Positions 44,790 through 55,024 of a stretch of 64,000 bases of DNA are shown here, piece by piece. Source of the stretch: Inia geoffrensis (Eukaryota > Chordata > Mammalia > Artiodactyla > Iniidae); assembly GCA_036417435.1 (NCBI GenBank), contig CM070908.1, forward strand, positions 48,331,090 through 48,395,089. Direction: 5' to 3'. The notes beneath the pieces are model-generated. The model made no database searches and had not been told where the DNA came from. It saw only the letters and a list, made by a program, of their open reading frames with translations. Positions within the stretch are counted from its first letter, which is position 1. Each line of letters begins with the position of its first letter. The position numbers were made by a program, and so were the translations under genes.

Positions 44790-45412
44790 AAAATGGGATT
44801 TTATTCATTGCTGGTGCAAAGGTAAATATGTAGAATGGGACAGCCGCTTTGGAAAATAGATTGGCAGTTTCTTACAACATTAAACAGAGACTTATCTTAG
44901 GAATCACCAGTTCGAGTAGATTTTTACCTAGGAGATAACTGATGACATACATCCATGCAAAGACATATACACAAGTGGTCATAGCAGCTTTATTCATTAT
45001 AGTACAAAATTGGTGACAAACCAGATGTTTATCAATTGTGTATACCCATATAATGGAATATTATTAAACAATAAAAAGGGAAAAAACTTCTGATATATGC
45101 TACAACATGGACCTCAAAAACACTATGCTATGTGAAAGAAGACAGGCATGGAAGACCACATAGTGTATGATTCCCTTTCTATGAAATTCCCAGATTAGAG
45201 GTGGCTTGGGCCTTGAGGTAGCAGTGGGGATTGATTGCAGACCAGGTGGGCACAAGGAAACTTTTGGGGGCGATGGAAATGTTCTAATATTGGATTGTGG
45301 AGATGATGATATAACCATAAATTTACAACATGCCATTTGAATTGTGTACTGATGATGGCTGAATTTTATGGTATGTGTGTTATACCTCATTAGAGCTGCA
45401 AAGAAACCCTTT
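44790..45412 (+). mobile_element. Old L1M LINE 3' end
   Basis: Plus-strand order of ORF2 end and 3'UTR: ATTCATTGCTGGTGCAAAGG, then a CGCTTTGGAAAATAGATTGG segment, CTTTATTCATTATAGTACAA, CCATATAATGGAATATTATT and a GAAATGTTCTAATATTGGAT segment, ending with CATTTGAATTGTGTACTG and a TATACCTCATTAGAGCTGC. Diverged beyond any coding function. An L1M-age element. Confidence 0.7.
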
Positions 45413-45414
45413 GA

Positions 45415-45445
45415 GAATGTGTGTGTGTGTGTGTTGTGTGTTATC
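45415..45445. repeat. Short (GT)n tract
   Basis: An interrupted GT dinucleotide run of about 28 bases near the end of the old L1. Confidence 0.8.
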
Positions 45446-45539
45446 TTACTCTGATGACCCCTCAAAATAATTTTTTTGTAGATACAAGAATCTATTCCTA
45501 ATAAATGAGAAACAAGTTCCATATGACAGTAAAAGGTGA

Positions 45540-45930
45540 AGGGTCTGTAATAGTTACCTCCAGGGGTTGCTGTGAGGATGACAGGAGATAAAGATATAGT
45601 GTTCAAAGACTTGTGGTTGCCAAGGGGGAGGGGAAGTGGGGGAGAAAAGGACTGGGAGTTTGGTATTAGCAGAGGCAAACTATATAGGATGGATAAAAAA
45701 CAAGGTCCTACTGTGTATCACAGGGAACTACATGCAATATCCTGTGATAAACCATAATGGGAAAAAATATTTTAAAAAGAATGTTTGTATGTGTATAACT
45801 GAGTCACTTTGCTGTACAGCAGAGATTGGCACAGCGTTGTAAATCAACTCTATTTCAATAAAATAAATAAAATTTAAAAAATAAAAATAAAAAAGGCATG
45901 GTATTCAATACATGTTAGCTATTATTACTG
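45540..45930 (+). repeat. MIR SINE split by an L1 3' end
   Basis: The first part contains TAATAGTTACCTCCAGGGGT and TGCTGTGAGGATGACAGGAG, and the second part TTAGCTATTATTACTG at 45916-45931. Together they follow the MIR 3' order. The L1 insert occupies about 45600-45892. Confidence 0.65.
45605..45892 (+). mobile_element. 5'-truncated L1 3' end inside a MIR
   Basis: CTTGTGGTTGCCAAGGGGGA, then TATAGGATGGATAAAAAACA, ACTGAGTCACTTTGCTGTAC and TCAACTCTATTTCAATAAAA, with a long A-rich tail at 45860-45892. This is the older cetartiodactyl 3' type also seen at 20241 and 60905. Confidence 0.85.
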
Positions 45931-48540
45931 TTTTCGGTGTAATTGAGTCAGCATTTTCTCACTTTTTTAAAGAGTAAATCTTTTTCCCAGACTACCTGAT
46001 AATGAGATATTTTGAGATCTGTTATGTGAGACATCTTGTCCATTGGCTGTTTTTCTTTTTAACACTCTAGTTAATTTTTTTCTTTTTTTTTTCTTTTTCT
46101 TGTAACTGGAGGAGGGCATATTTAATTTTGAGAAAAGATTTTTTATACCGTGTGTACAGTTAGGTGGCTAAAACTTGTGTCTTACTATTTCAGATGCAAT
46201 GAAATTGTTAAGTTGTGTGTTCTAGCAAGGGCACAGAGTTCGACAACAGGCATTACATTCTGATAAATTTCATATTGTTTTTGAGAAATACACTATGTTG
46301 GGCCAAATGTCTCTGAAAAACCAATACATATATTTGCTTTGTATCTTTCTGACATTAGACACACAGAAAATCCCACCTAGATGACCTTGTGTTTTTGAAA
46401 GGCAAGTACATCTGCTTGAGTGCTGTTTTTGCCCTTGCTGAAATGATTGTTAATTTTGCCCCCCAAAAGGTTAGATTACCAAAATACATTAGCGTTTTGG
46501 GCATGTGCAGTATAGGCTAATTTGGCCCAATTTAAGCCGTCAGAGCAAGATTGCACCCAAACAGGAGTGCTTGTAGAAATGAATTGACGACTCCAGTAGT
46601 TTTAAATCAATGCATGCTGGGCAATCAGACTCCCTTATCGCTCTCCAAAATGACCTGTTTAAAGAAAATTGAAGCACTGTTATGGTTGAGATAGCTGTGC
46701 AATCCACATGCTCAAAGTGGTGATCACCTTCAAATTTAAGCACTTAATTTAAGAGCTCCAATAATTTTAAATTGCTATGTGCCGCAAAGAGTGACAGATG
46801 GTTACCAGAGTGCACCGGTATTTTTAAAACATTTCGGTGTTCAGTGTAATATATTTCTGTGCAAAGGTTCACAGCAAGTTGAAGCCAATTTCCAAATTAA
46901 CACTGAAAAATGAAGAGCGACATTGCAACAAACTTCAGGTTGGTTTTCTTTTTTCTTTTCCTCCCCCTGCCCCAATCCCTGAAACCAAAAGAAGCCTAGT
47001 CACTCATCTTTCCTTCGTACTGAAAAACCTAGGGGATTTTTCAAGAACTAAAAATAAGTCCGTCTTTTGGAGTATGGAACTCCCTGGTGCAGAGACACTT
47101 GGCAGTAGAATATCTCTGTGGAGGGAACCAGGAAGCATGGCCCCCACGGAGCCGAAGGAAGAGGGACAGCTTGCATATTCAGCTCTGTGCAACCTCTGCT
47201 AGAGTTTTGCAGCACTAAGGGAAGCAGCTGGAACTTGGCCTGGGGTGGTGAAATTTACAACATGTGACCTGCATGGCTTGGAGAACCAGAGGCTGCATCT
47301 GAAAATGCCTCTATGTGCAGATGCTGTACTTCTCACCCGTCCTGAACCTTCTCGCCTTGCCCCCGGCTCACCCCATTCCCCTAGGTTCTGGTCCTGGGGC
47401 CAGTGCCTCACCCTCTTGCCTCCTCTTGCCTCCTTCTCCTTTCTCCTTCCCTAGATGTGCCATTTCTCTGCGCTCTCTCCGTGTATCTAAGTTGCTAATT
47501 ATGGCTCAGCACTGATGCCACCTACCCACCCCCTGCCATTTATCTGTAACCTTCTCATCCCCACAGTGTTCTTCTCCTGCCTAATAGGGTCTATTGTTTT
47601 TCCCTGCAATTGGATTCAGAGTCAACGGCCTCCTTTAAACTCTCAATTAAAAACTGAAGCCTTTAAAAAGAAAAATCAATTCTGTTTTGCTATGCGTACA
47701 ATAAACTATACCTATTTTAGATGTCCAGTTTGGTTTTCTGATAAATGTGTGCAACCATGTAACCACCACTGCTATCAAGATAGAATATTTATCACCCTAA
47801 GATGTTCCTTCATGTCCCTTTGTGGTCAGTTCCTCTGATCCTGGCCCTAGGAAACCACCGATCTGTTTTCTGTCACTGCAGATTAATTGTGCCTGATTCT
47901 TCGCCAAAGAAATGGCAATAATAATATCCACTCTACCTGTTGTCCTGCAGTTAAGTGGGGACTCAGTGTTTCCCAACCACTCTCAGGGCAAAGCAGAGAG
48001 ACGGCTTACTCTCTGCTCCCAACCCAAGACCCTGAAATACCAGCCTCCTGTACGCCTGAATTTCTCTTGAAGTTATGTATTTTAAGTTAAAAATCTTATG
48101 CTTTTTCCCTACCTGTTACTTTATTTTATCCCTCTTTGCTGTAATTTTAAATTTTAAATTACTAACCATCCAGGAAGAAGTAATAAATTTACTCTGTGAT
48201 TTCCAGCACGTCCTAATATGCCAAGACTCTCCCTTGAGTGAGGAGCTCTCTTGGCTTGGTGAGCTATCTAAGACGTGTCTCCTAGTCCGTCCAGCACAGA
48301 GCTCTGACGCAGGGTCCTCAAGCTCAAGTTAAGTTGTGAACGAAGCCTGGTCTAGCAGTAGGGGGCTCCCCCAAACTGTCCTGGGGGAGGAACATAGTCT
48401 GAGAAAACTTTCCTTTGGCAATATGTTGGAATGCAGGATGGACCTCATCTGTAAGCCTTACACAGTTAAGGGCTACCTCTGCATGTGGCATTCCCGACTG
48501 TGCATTTATAGGGTTTATTCAAATATTATTGCTATTTCTA
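45931..48540. other. Long stretch of mostly unique DNA
   Basis: No gene is supported and few repeats are visible. 46500-46960 is repeat-free and is described in the findings as a possible conserved block. Frames such as 46837-47202 have no recognised domain and no splice context I trust. A T-rich run lies at about 46074-46100. Confidence 0.5.
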
Positions 48541-48544
48541 TGAT

Positions 48545-48800
48545 TATGATTAGGCCACATTTATTGAGCTTCTTGTATGCACCAGGCACTATTTGAGGTG
48601 CACAATTGCTTTCTGAATTTAATTTACAAGACAATTTTGCAAAGTAGAAACTAATATCTTCATTTTGGCGATGAAGAAATCTAGCCCTTCAGAGTTATTC
48701 AATCAAGTTATTTAAATGTGTACAAGGTCCCACAGAAAGTAAGTGGTTAAGCTTAGGAATCATAACCATGTCCATCAGCAGCATTTCTGGATTAAAAAAC
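48545..48800 (-). repeat. MIR SINE, reverse orientation
   Basis: ATTTATTGAGCTTCTTGTATG with GCACCAGGCACTATTTGAGG, then AATATCTTCATTTTGGCGAT, then AAGTAAGTGGTTAAGCTTAG follows the reverse MIR order at fair length. Confidence 0.7.
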
Positions 48801-48899
48801 TTCTGGCACTCAAAGAGTGAAAGTCCAATGATCTCATCTCAGATTTAGTGTGTCTTTACATTGTTGCAGGAGGTGTTTTTTCCTGGAGTCCCCAGTGAT

Positions 48900-48945
48900 G
48901 CCCTGTGTGTGCGTGCATGCATGCATGTGTGTGTGTATGTGGGTG
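48900..48945. repeat. Imperfect (GT)n/(GCAT)n tract
   Basis: A short alternating purine-pyrimidine run, GTGTGTGCGTGCATGCATGC followed by ATGTGTGTGTGTATGTGG. Confidence 0.85.
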
Positions 48946-49562
48946 TAACCCCCCCTTCCCCTCCAGCATCCCCCTCCCCACTTCACCTCCCTCTCCTTCC
49001 TTTGTTCAGAACTGGAAAGTATGGTTTTCTCTGGAAAGCCAGATCTCTGTGGAGGACACATGGCTTTGATTGTCCTCAAGAAGAGGATCCCAGAAGGGAA
49101 ATCGGGTGAACGATAAACTGAGGGGATGGGCTGCCTGGACTGATGTGGGCTGAATGGGGTTATGGCTTCTGGTTAGAGCAGGGAGTGGGAGGCAGTGCTC
49201 CTAGTTTGGAGAAGCTCTTGCTCTGTTGCAGGCAAGTAGCATAGAAATAGACAAGGCCTGGCTTTTGTGGGATGAGGGCATCAGGGCACACGTGTCCTTG
49301 GTGGTGGGCAGTGATCTGGTTCCAAATGGAAACTGAACATCTCTGTGCCTCCTGTCTCCCTGCAACTCCCTCCCATCTCCACAGAGGGAGGGATAATTTT
49401 CCTTGGAACGATGCTAACGGAGTCATGCGGGTCAGTGTCCCTGAGATAAAATCTGCCACTCCCTTCTGCAGGCTCATTATTTCTACCTTCAGGCTGCAAG
49501 GCGACAGCAGAACACTAGAGGATGGGGCTGTTTCCTCTCAGGGCTGACTCTCAATTATATAG

Positions 49563-49605
<43 letters not shown>

Positions 49606-49641
49606 TGTGCGCGCACACGTGCATGTGCACGTGCGTGCGTG
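49563..49641. repeat. (GT)n microsatellite grading into GCGC/GCAC alternating sequence
   Basis: About 38 bases of pure GT from 49564 run into GCGCGTGTGCGCGCACACGT and GCATGTGCACGTGCGTGCGT. The whole 79-base tract is almost strictly alternating purine-pyrimidine, a composition known to favour Z-DNA. The chance frame reading Cys-Val repeats is not a gene. Confidence 0.92.
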
Positions 49642-49644
49642 ACT

Positions 49645-51085
49645 GTGGTCTTAAAGGTCTAATGAATTACTGGCAAACCTTTTGTCTTCAGCAAAGACGG
49701 TGTCAGTGTTTAAATTCCTTGCAGAAATTTGCCCTGAAACTCTGCCCCAGTCCACTTCTGGATGTGTTTTCCTGTTGCCGTTTAATAACAACAAATATGG
49801 CTGCATACAGGGCTAGACTCACACCCCACGAAGTCCTAATTGTCCAATAATTTAAACAGAAGAGTGGCATTGTGTTGACTCGGCAATTTGAAATCATGCT
49901 AAAGCAGGGTTTTGCCAGCTGGGCCCTCGGCCTCCTTCAGAAACATCCTTGGCCTTGTGCAGCAGGGACCACTAATCCATGAGGGGAGAGAAAATGGGAT
50001 TTTTTTTCTTTAACAAAGGCAGAGTTTTCCAGAAGTCAGCAACAATCACCAACCAAAGGCCACCTTCCTGTGACAGCAAAGTCAGGGGCATGTATTCTGG
50101 GGGTTCTTTTCCAGTGCTTGAACAAATGCATCCTTTTCCTAGTGACTTGGCTCAACTCTGCTCCCTTGTCTCATATCCCATGAAAATCCTGACAAGTGAA
50201 CTGCCCTGGTTCAGGGATCTCCAGCTTTTTTTTGCAGCCATCCAAACCCATATTGTGCAGGCTGGCCTGGCCGCAGGCTGATGGGGGGCGGTGGGCACTG
50301 AAGACCCAGGTCCAGTGTCTGTCACGTGAGTCCACAGGCTGGGCATGTGGCTACACGGATGACCCCTGGACCCCACGTTTCCCCCCTCACAACCAGAGCT
50401 GATTCTTACAAGATGTGAACCTGGGCTGTGTGTCGTCAGAATTTCACAGTGTTCATTCTGGATTATAGTGCACATTTTCCCACTATTTAAACACATACAG
50501 CTGAGTAAGCAGCCCACAAACCTGATGCTGTGCAGGCCAGAGGAGATGCCTCCATAGGCCAGGTGGGCTAGTGGACCACTAGTTTTGACGCCTGGTCTCA
50601 AGGGTCTTGGGTCCCCATTCTTTGTTGTGGGGCGTACTCCCATTTCTTCTTTTAGAGGAAGGGTGTGTCTTGCCTCCTCTGGGGGGGTGGGGGCTGTTGT
50701 AGGTGGTGGGAGCACGTTACTTGGCATTAGCTCAGGCTCTGGCACCTTTCAGCTGAGTGATTGGAAGCAAGTGGTTTCTCTGCTCAGACCTCACGTGCCT
50801 GCCCTGTCAGTGACATGTGACCAGACGCTGGCCTGGCCCATTTCTTGGTGTTTTTGTCAGGATTTCATGCAGAATGGACTTTGTGAACTCTGGAGCCTGC
50901 CCCACCCCACAGCGACCTGGGGGTTGCATCCTATTGGCTATACAATTAACCAGCTGTGGGAATCCTTCTGGGTTTCTGGATTCTCACCTGTAAAGACCAG
51001 GCTTTCCTCCAGGAGGCAAGAGTGAACGAGAGCAGGCGAGCCTGAAGTCAAATCAGGCTGGGGCTCTGACTCACCATGTGATCTG
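49645..51085. other. Mostly unique, unassigned DNA
   Basis: No gene is supported. Long frames at 50152-50745 (minus) and 50585-51025 (plus) overlap each other antisense in C/G-rich DNA and have no recognised motifs, which suggests chance. Short MIR-like traces near 50720-50790 and 51035-51085. Confidence 0.45.
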
Positions 51086-51089
51086 GGGC

Positions 51090-51185
51090 AGCCACATGAT
51101 CTATGTTGCTGGGAGTGGTCCAGCAACAGCAGCTGCTCCTGGAGCTGTAGGAGATGCAGAGTCTCGGGCATCACCTCAGCCCTGC
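51090..51185 (+). repeat. MER5A-like fragment
   Basis: GTCCAGCAACAGCAGCTGCT, GAGATGCAGAGTCTCGGGCA and CACCTCAGCCCTGCGGAGTC follow the MER5A middle order. Partial. Confidence 0.5.
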
Positions 51186-51190
51186 GGAGT

Positions 51191-51232
51191 CAGGTGGTTT
51201 GCTCCACAGGTGGTTTGCTCCACAGGTGGTTT
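51191..51232. repeat. Short 16-bp tandem repeat
   Basis: CAGGTGGTTTGCTCCA occurs twice in tandem, followed by a partial third copy (CAGGTGGTTT). Perfect units suggest a recent event. Confidence 0.92.
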
Positions 51233-51244
51233 GTAGGCACATTA

Positions 51245-51430
51245 GAGTTTGAGAAGATTGACTCAGTCTAGTGCTTCACCAAGCATGGCCCTGGACCAGC
51301 CACATCATCCTCCAGATGCTTGTTAGGAAAGTGACGCCCAGGGGCCCCTCAGACCCACTGAATCAGGAGTCAGGGCCTGGGGACCAGGAATCACCGTTTA
51401 ACAAGGCCTCGGCTTATCCCAATGCACCGC
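51245..51430 (-). mobile_element. MER5A-like hAT-Charlie fragment
   Basis: CATGGCCCTGGACCAGCCAC, CTCCAGATGCTTGTTAGGAA, CCTCAGACCCACTGAATCAG and CCGTTTAACAAGGCCTCGGC follow the order seen in MER5A. Orientation is from memory of the consensus and could be reversed. Confidence 0.5.
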
Positions 51431-53265
51431 TGATTTAACCTACTTGAGCCCAGTTACTGCCTCATCCTCTGTGTAATTGCAATAATAATATGTATATCAT
51501 AAGGGCATTTTAAGGATGAGAAAAATATGACAGTGTAATATAGTAGAATATAACATACCATTATATATTATCATACACAGAGAGAAAATGATATATTTAT
51601 GATGAGCAGAACTTGATAACTAACATGCAGTGAAGAACAGAAAAGAAACTGAAAGCAGGGTCATTGGTAAGGGTCTGTATCAGTTATGGGTTTTTGGTTT
51701 TAAGCCAATAGGAACTAATCCTGCTAATTTAAGCAAAATAGAATTTATTGGAAGGATAGGGTATAGGTCATAGAATTAAATTTAAAAGAAAAAACTGAGC
51801 CTCCTGTGCTTGGAAAAGGTAACAAGGAAGGAAGTTCCAGTGATCTAGGACAGTTATAGAAACTAATAAAGGGTCTCTCCAGGGCACCCCTAGTTGCCCT
51901 TGGGCCATTTCACTCAAGATCCAAATTTTGGGTAAAGAAACTTCCTGCCAGACTTGGGTCACCTGGAGGTCCAGGCGCCTGAGCTGCCTCCTGTAGTGGG
52001 GGTGGAGGAACTTCTCAAAGGAATAGACTGTTGTTATATATAAAAAATATTGTGAGAATGGGACCTAGGCCAGCACATCAACAGGCTCCCATTACAGAGA
52101 TTTCCAGCCCCGACGTTCTGACTCCAGCCGGGACCTTGGACCTGGCCAGTGATACAGAGTCTGGAGCTGGAGGCTGGGAACAGGTGCCAGCCCCCTCCAC
52201 GGCCACCACAGCTGCAGGGCTCTTCTTTAGGTCCGGACCTGAGCAGTTTGCTGGGCGATCCCGGGAGCGGCATGTGTCCGGAACTGCGTGTCCCTTCCGG
52301 ACCCCCTATAGCTCCCAGACCTGAAGCTGCGAAGTTTCCATCAAGAGAGGGCAGCTTGTCCCCGGCACTAACGAGCCCATGCAGGGGCCGCAGAGCGCGG
52401 GACAATGACGCCCTGGCTCCTCATCCTTCTTCCCCCAGTTTTATGAGTGATTATTTATAAAAACATGCTCAGGTCTGGAATGTACTAGGTTGGCTCCACA
52501 CTCTGTTTGCTTATATGCATATTGTGTTGACAGGCACAAATGGCCGAAAGTGGCTTGAGCTCAGGCTCTATTCTTTTTGTCTCCTTTAGATTCTACCAGT
52601 TAATCACAGGAACGACCCCTCTGTGCGTGGCTCTTCCCTGGCTTATGTCCGCGCCACGGTAATGGGAGCTGGTGATGCAGCATCTGAGGGGAGATTGACA
52701 CGAATGCTGGTGTGCTTCATGTGCACGCCGGGGAGGAAGGGTTTCCAGAGCCTTTTAAAATGATTGTGCTGATCTGATCGGTCGAGCATCACATTTGCTA
52801 ATCAAAGCACGGAGACCTAAAAGGCTGGGCGGTTCTGTGGTTACAGTACTTGCCCATTGAGTGGTCTTGTCCCAACATTGGCCATTAACTCTTCACAAAT
52901 CCTGGGCAACTTGGTGTTTCTTTCATCACATTGGAGATGCCAACGTCGTTCTTAAAAGCTGTATTTAAAGTAGTTGTACTTAAAATAGCCAGTAGACAAA
53001 AGCCAGGCTAGCCAACACCAATTCAAAAAAACGAATTGGTTTTAGATCTGAAATTGTATGAAGTTCCTGAGTTTTATATTACTCTAAATATCAAAGATGT
53101 ATTTGCATCTGCAGGAGGAAGAAGGCTATTGAAGTGCTCTGTTGAAAACAGGTGTAGTGGTGTCTCCTCTGTGAAGGGATTTCCTTCTGAAATCCTTGTG
53201 GAAGTTAGAACTTGCATACGATTAAGATTACCTTTGAAAATCTGTTTAATTTCAAAATAAGTTCA
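51431..53265. other. Mostly unique DNA with a CpG-rich patch
   Basis: No gene is supported. 52085-52425 is richer in CpG than its surroundings and is described in the findings. 52490-52830 is repeat-free. 51670-52020 may be an old repeat that I cannot name. Confidence 0.45.
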
Positions 53266-53269
53266 GTAT

Positions 53270-53995
53270 CTATAGTTTTGTGTACACATCTATGCAGCAA
53301 TATAATATATAGTGTATAAAATATGAAATATCCCTATATAACATTTATGTAATATGTGCATATAATGTACAATATATGCTCTATATTAGTATATTATATA
53401 TAATTTACATCTAATATATAATATTATGTATCATATGTATTGTATAGTGTAATACATTGTAAATAATATGTAGCATATTGTATATCTTTATGTATTGAAC
53501 ATACAAGGAGATATTCATATATTTATAATAGATAAATAAAACAATCAAGGGCTTTCCTGGTGGCGCAGTGGTTGAGAGTCCTCCTGCCGATGCAGGGCAC
53601 ATGGGTTCGTGCGCCGGTCCGGGAGGATCCCACATGCCGCGGAGTGGCTGGGTCCGTGAGCCGTGGCCGCTGAGCCTGTGCGTCCGGAGCCTGTGCTCCG
53701 CAACGGGACAGGCCACAGCAGTGAGAGGCCCATGTACTGCAAAAAACAAAAAACAAAACAAACAAACAAAAAACAGTCAATAAATATAAATAATGCACAT
53801 AAACACATTTATAATATACAGTACAAACATATTATCCAGAATACATAATGTGTATATTTTGTACACATACGAACTGTGCAAGTTTATAAATTTATATACT
53901 TGTGTATGTAGAATCTCTAGTTGTATACACATTCAAAATGTAATTTTACAGAATTTTAATTACATAAGTAAATATATCTATATTTGAAATCCCAG
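53270..53995. repeat. AT-rich degenerate (TA/ATGT)n region, split by a SINE
   Basis: A long low-complexity region of interspersed ATAT, ATGT and GTAT units from 53275 to 53545, resuming at 53780-53990. A CHR-2 was inserted at 53549-53769. It appears to be an old, degraded simple repeat. Confidence 0.8.
53549..53769 (+). mobile_element. CHR-2 SINE
   Basis: Full plus-strand copy with head GGGCTTTCCTGGTGGCGCAG, the GCGCCGGTCCGGGAGGATCC segment, GGAGTGGCTGGGTCCGTGAG, and a tail of repeated AAAAC/AAAC units at 53738-53769. Flanks AAAACAATCAA (53538-53548) and AAAACAGTCAA (53770-53780) differ by one base and are the likely target-site duplication. Confidence 0.93.
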
Positions 53996-54868
53996 ACATT
54001 GTGGAACATGTGATCAGCTTTTCTTCACGTCAAGGCTTTGCTCTAGAGTAAAAAGCTCCTGCTGATGGTTCCATTTGGAGTTTCTTCATTTTAGCCCTGT
54101 ATACAGGTATAATCTGAGTTCAGAATTTGGAATTATGCTGGCTTTTCTGCCCAAACGCTATGAATTTAAGCAATGCATAAACATGAGGCCTGGGTGGTAT
54201 TTGCAGCCTGGTTGTCTACCAATCTCAGTTCTGGACCCAAGTAATTTGGGAGCCAAGAAGCCAGAGAAATTGCTGGTGTGCTAGAAATGCCCTCAGGAAT
54301 GGCAATTGTTGAGTGTTCATTCAAAGAAAAACTGAGTATTCCTGGCTAATGGATGATATTTTAAATCCTCATAATTTATTTACTCTTATTTTACCCTTCA
54401 TAAAAATGGTAACCTATCAATTATACATGAAACTGAGTACTCAAACTAGAGGAGAAACATGCTGGCACGCATTTCCTCTCAGCAAGTCGCCTCCAATCAT
54501 AAACAAGTAAGTTCTGTGTTTATGTCCCACTGCAAAAATGCACGTGTATATTACAGATGTCAGATATCATGTAAATCACTAGTTATCACTGCTGTACACA
54601 CCATTTTCCTACAGACTCTAATTCGATTTTCATAAACTACTGTTTCTTGAACATGTTTAGAATTTCCCTCTGCAATGACCTCTGTTTAATTGAGTATATA
54701 ATGTGCCTTCACTTTTCATCGCAGTTAGGAAGCAAAAGAGGCCACTTTGCAAACTAGATTTCTTCCAGTCCTTCTTGTGGAAGGTGATACTATGGGGGTA
54801 TTTTCTCATTTGTTGGTCATTTTTTTTGCTCTAATTTGTTCTGGACTGACTATAAGGAATTGAAATAG

Positions 54869-55022
54869 TTTTGTTTTGTTTTGTTTTTTGCGGTACATGC
54901 GCCTCTCACTGCCGTGGCCTCAGCCGCTCCGCGGCATGTGGGATCCTCCGGGAACCGGGGCACAAACCCGCGTCCCCTGCATCAGCAGGCGGACTCCCAA
55001 CCACTGCGCCACCGCGGAAGCC
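54869..55022 (-). mobile_element. CHR-2 SINE with an internal deletion
   Basis: Reverse copy with a GTTTT-unit tail, then GCGGTACATGCGCCTCTCAC, then a direct jump from TGCCGTGGCCTC to AGCCGCTCCGCGGCATGTGG, then the head CACTGCGCCACCGCGGAAGC. Compared with the other CHR-2 copies it lacks the segment from the GGAGCACAGGCTC part to the CACGGGCCC part, about 60 bases. Flanks TGAAATAGTTTT and TGAAATTGGTTTTT are a possible duplication. Confidence 0.88.
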
Positions 55023-55024
55023 CT

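Noticed and set aside
45100..45678. 192-codon minus-strand open frame
   Set aside because: It runs antisense through an old L1M 3' end, a GT tract, a MIR and the start of another L1 3' end, so it crosses four unrelated repeats and cannot be a real gene.
49563..49850. Frame beginning with a Cys-Val repeat, resembling a small cysteine-rich peptide
   Set aside because: The start is translation of the GT microsatellite and the rest has no signal peptide or cysteine pattern.
50152..50745. 197-codon minus-strand open frame
   Set aside because: It overlaps a 146-codon frame on the other strand in C/G-rich DNA. It has no recognisable domain, signal or splice context and starts within low-information proline/threonine-rich text.
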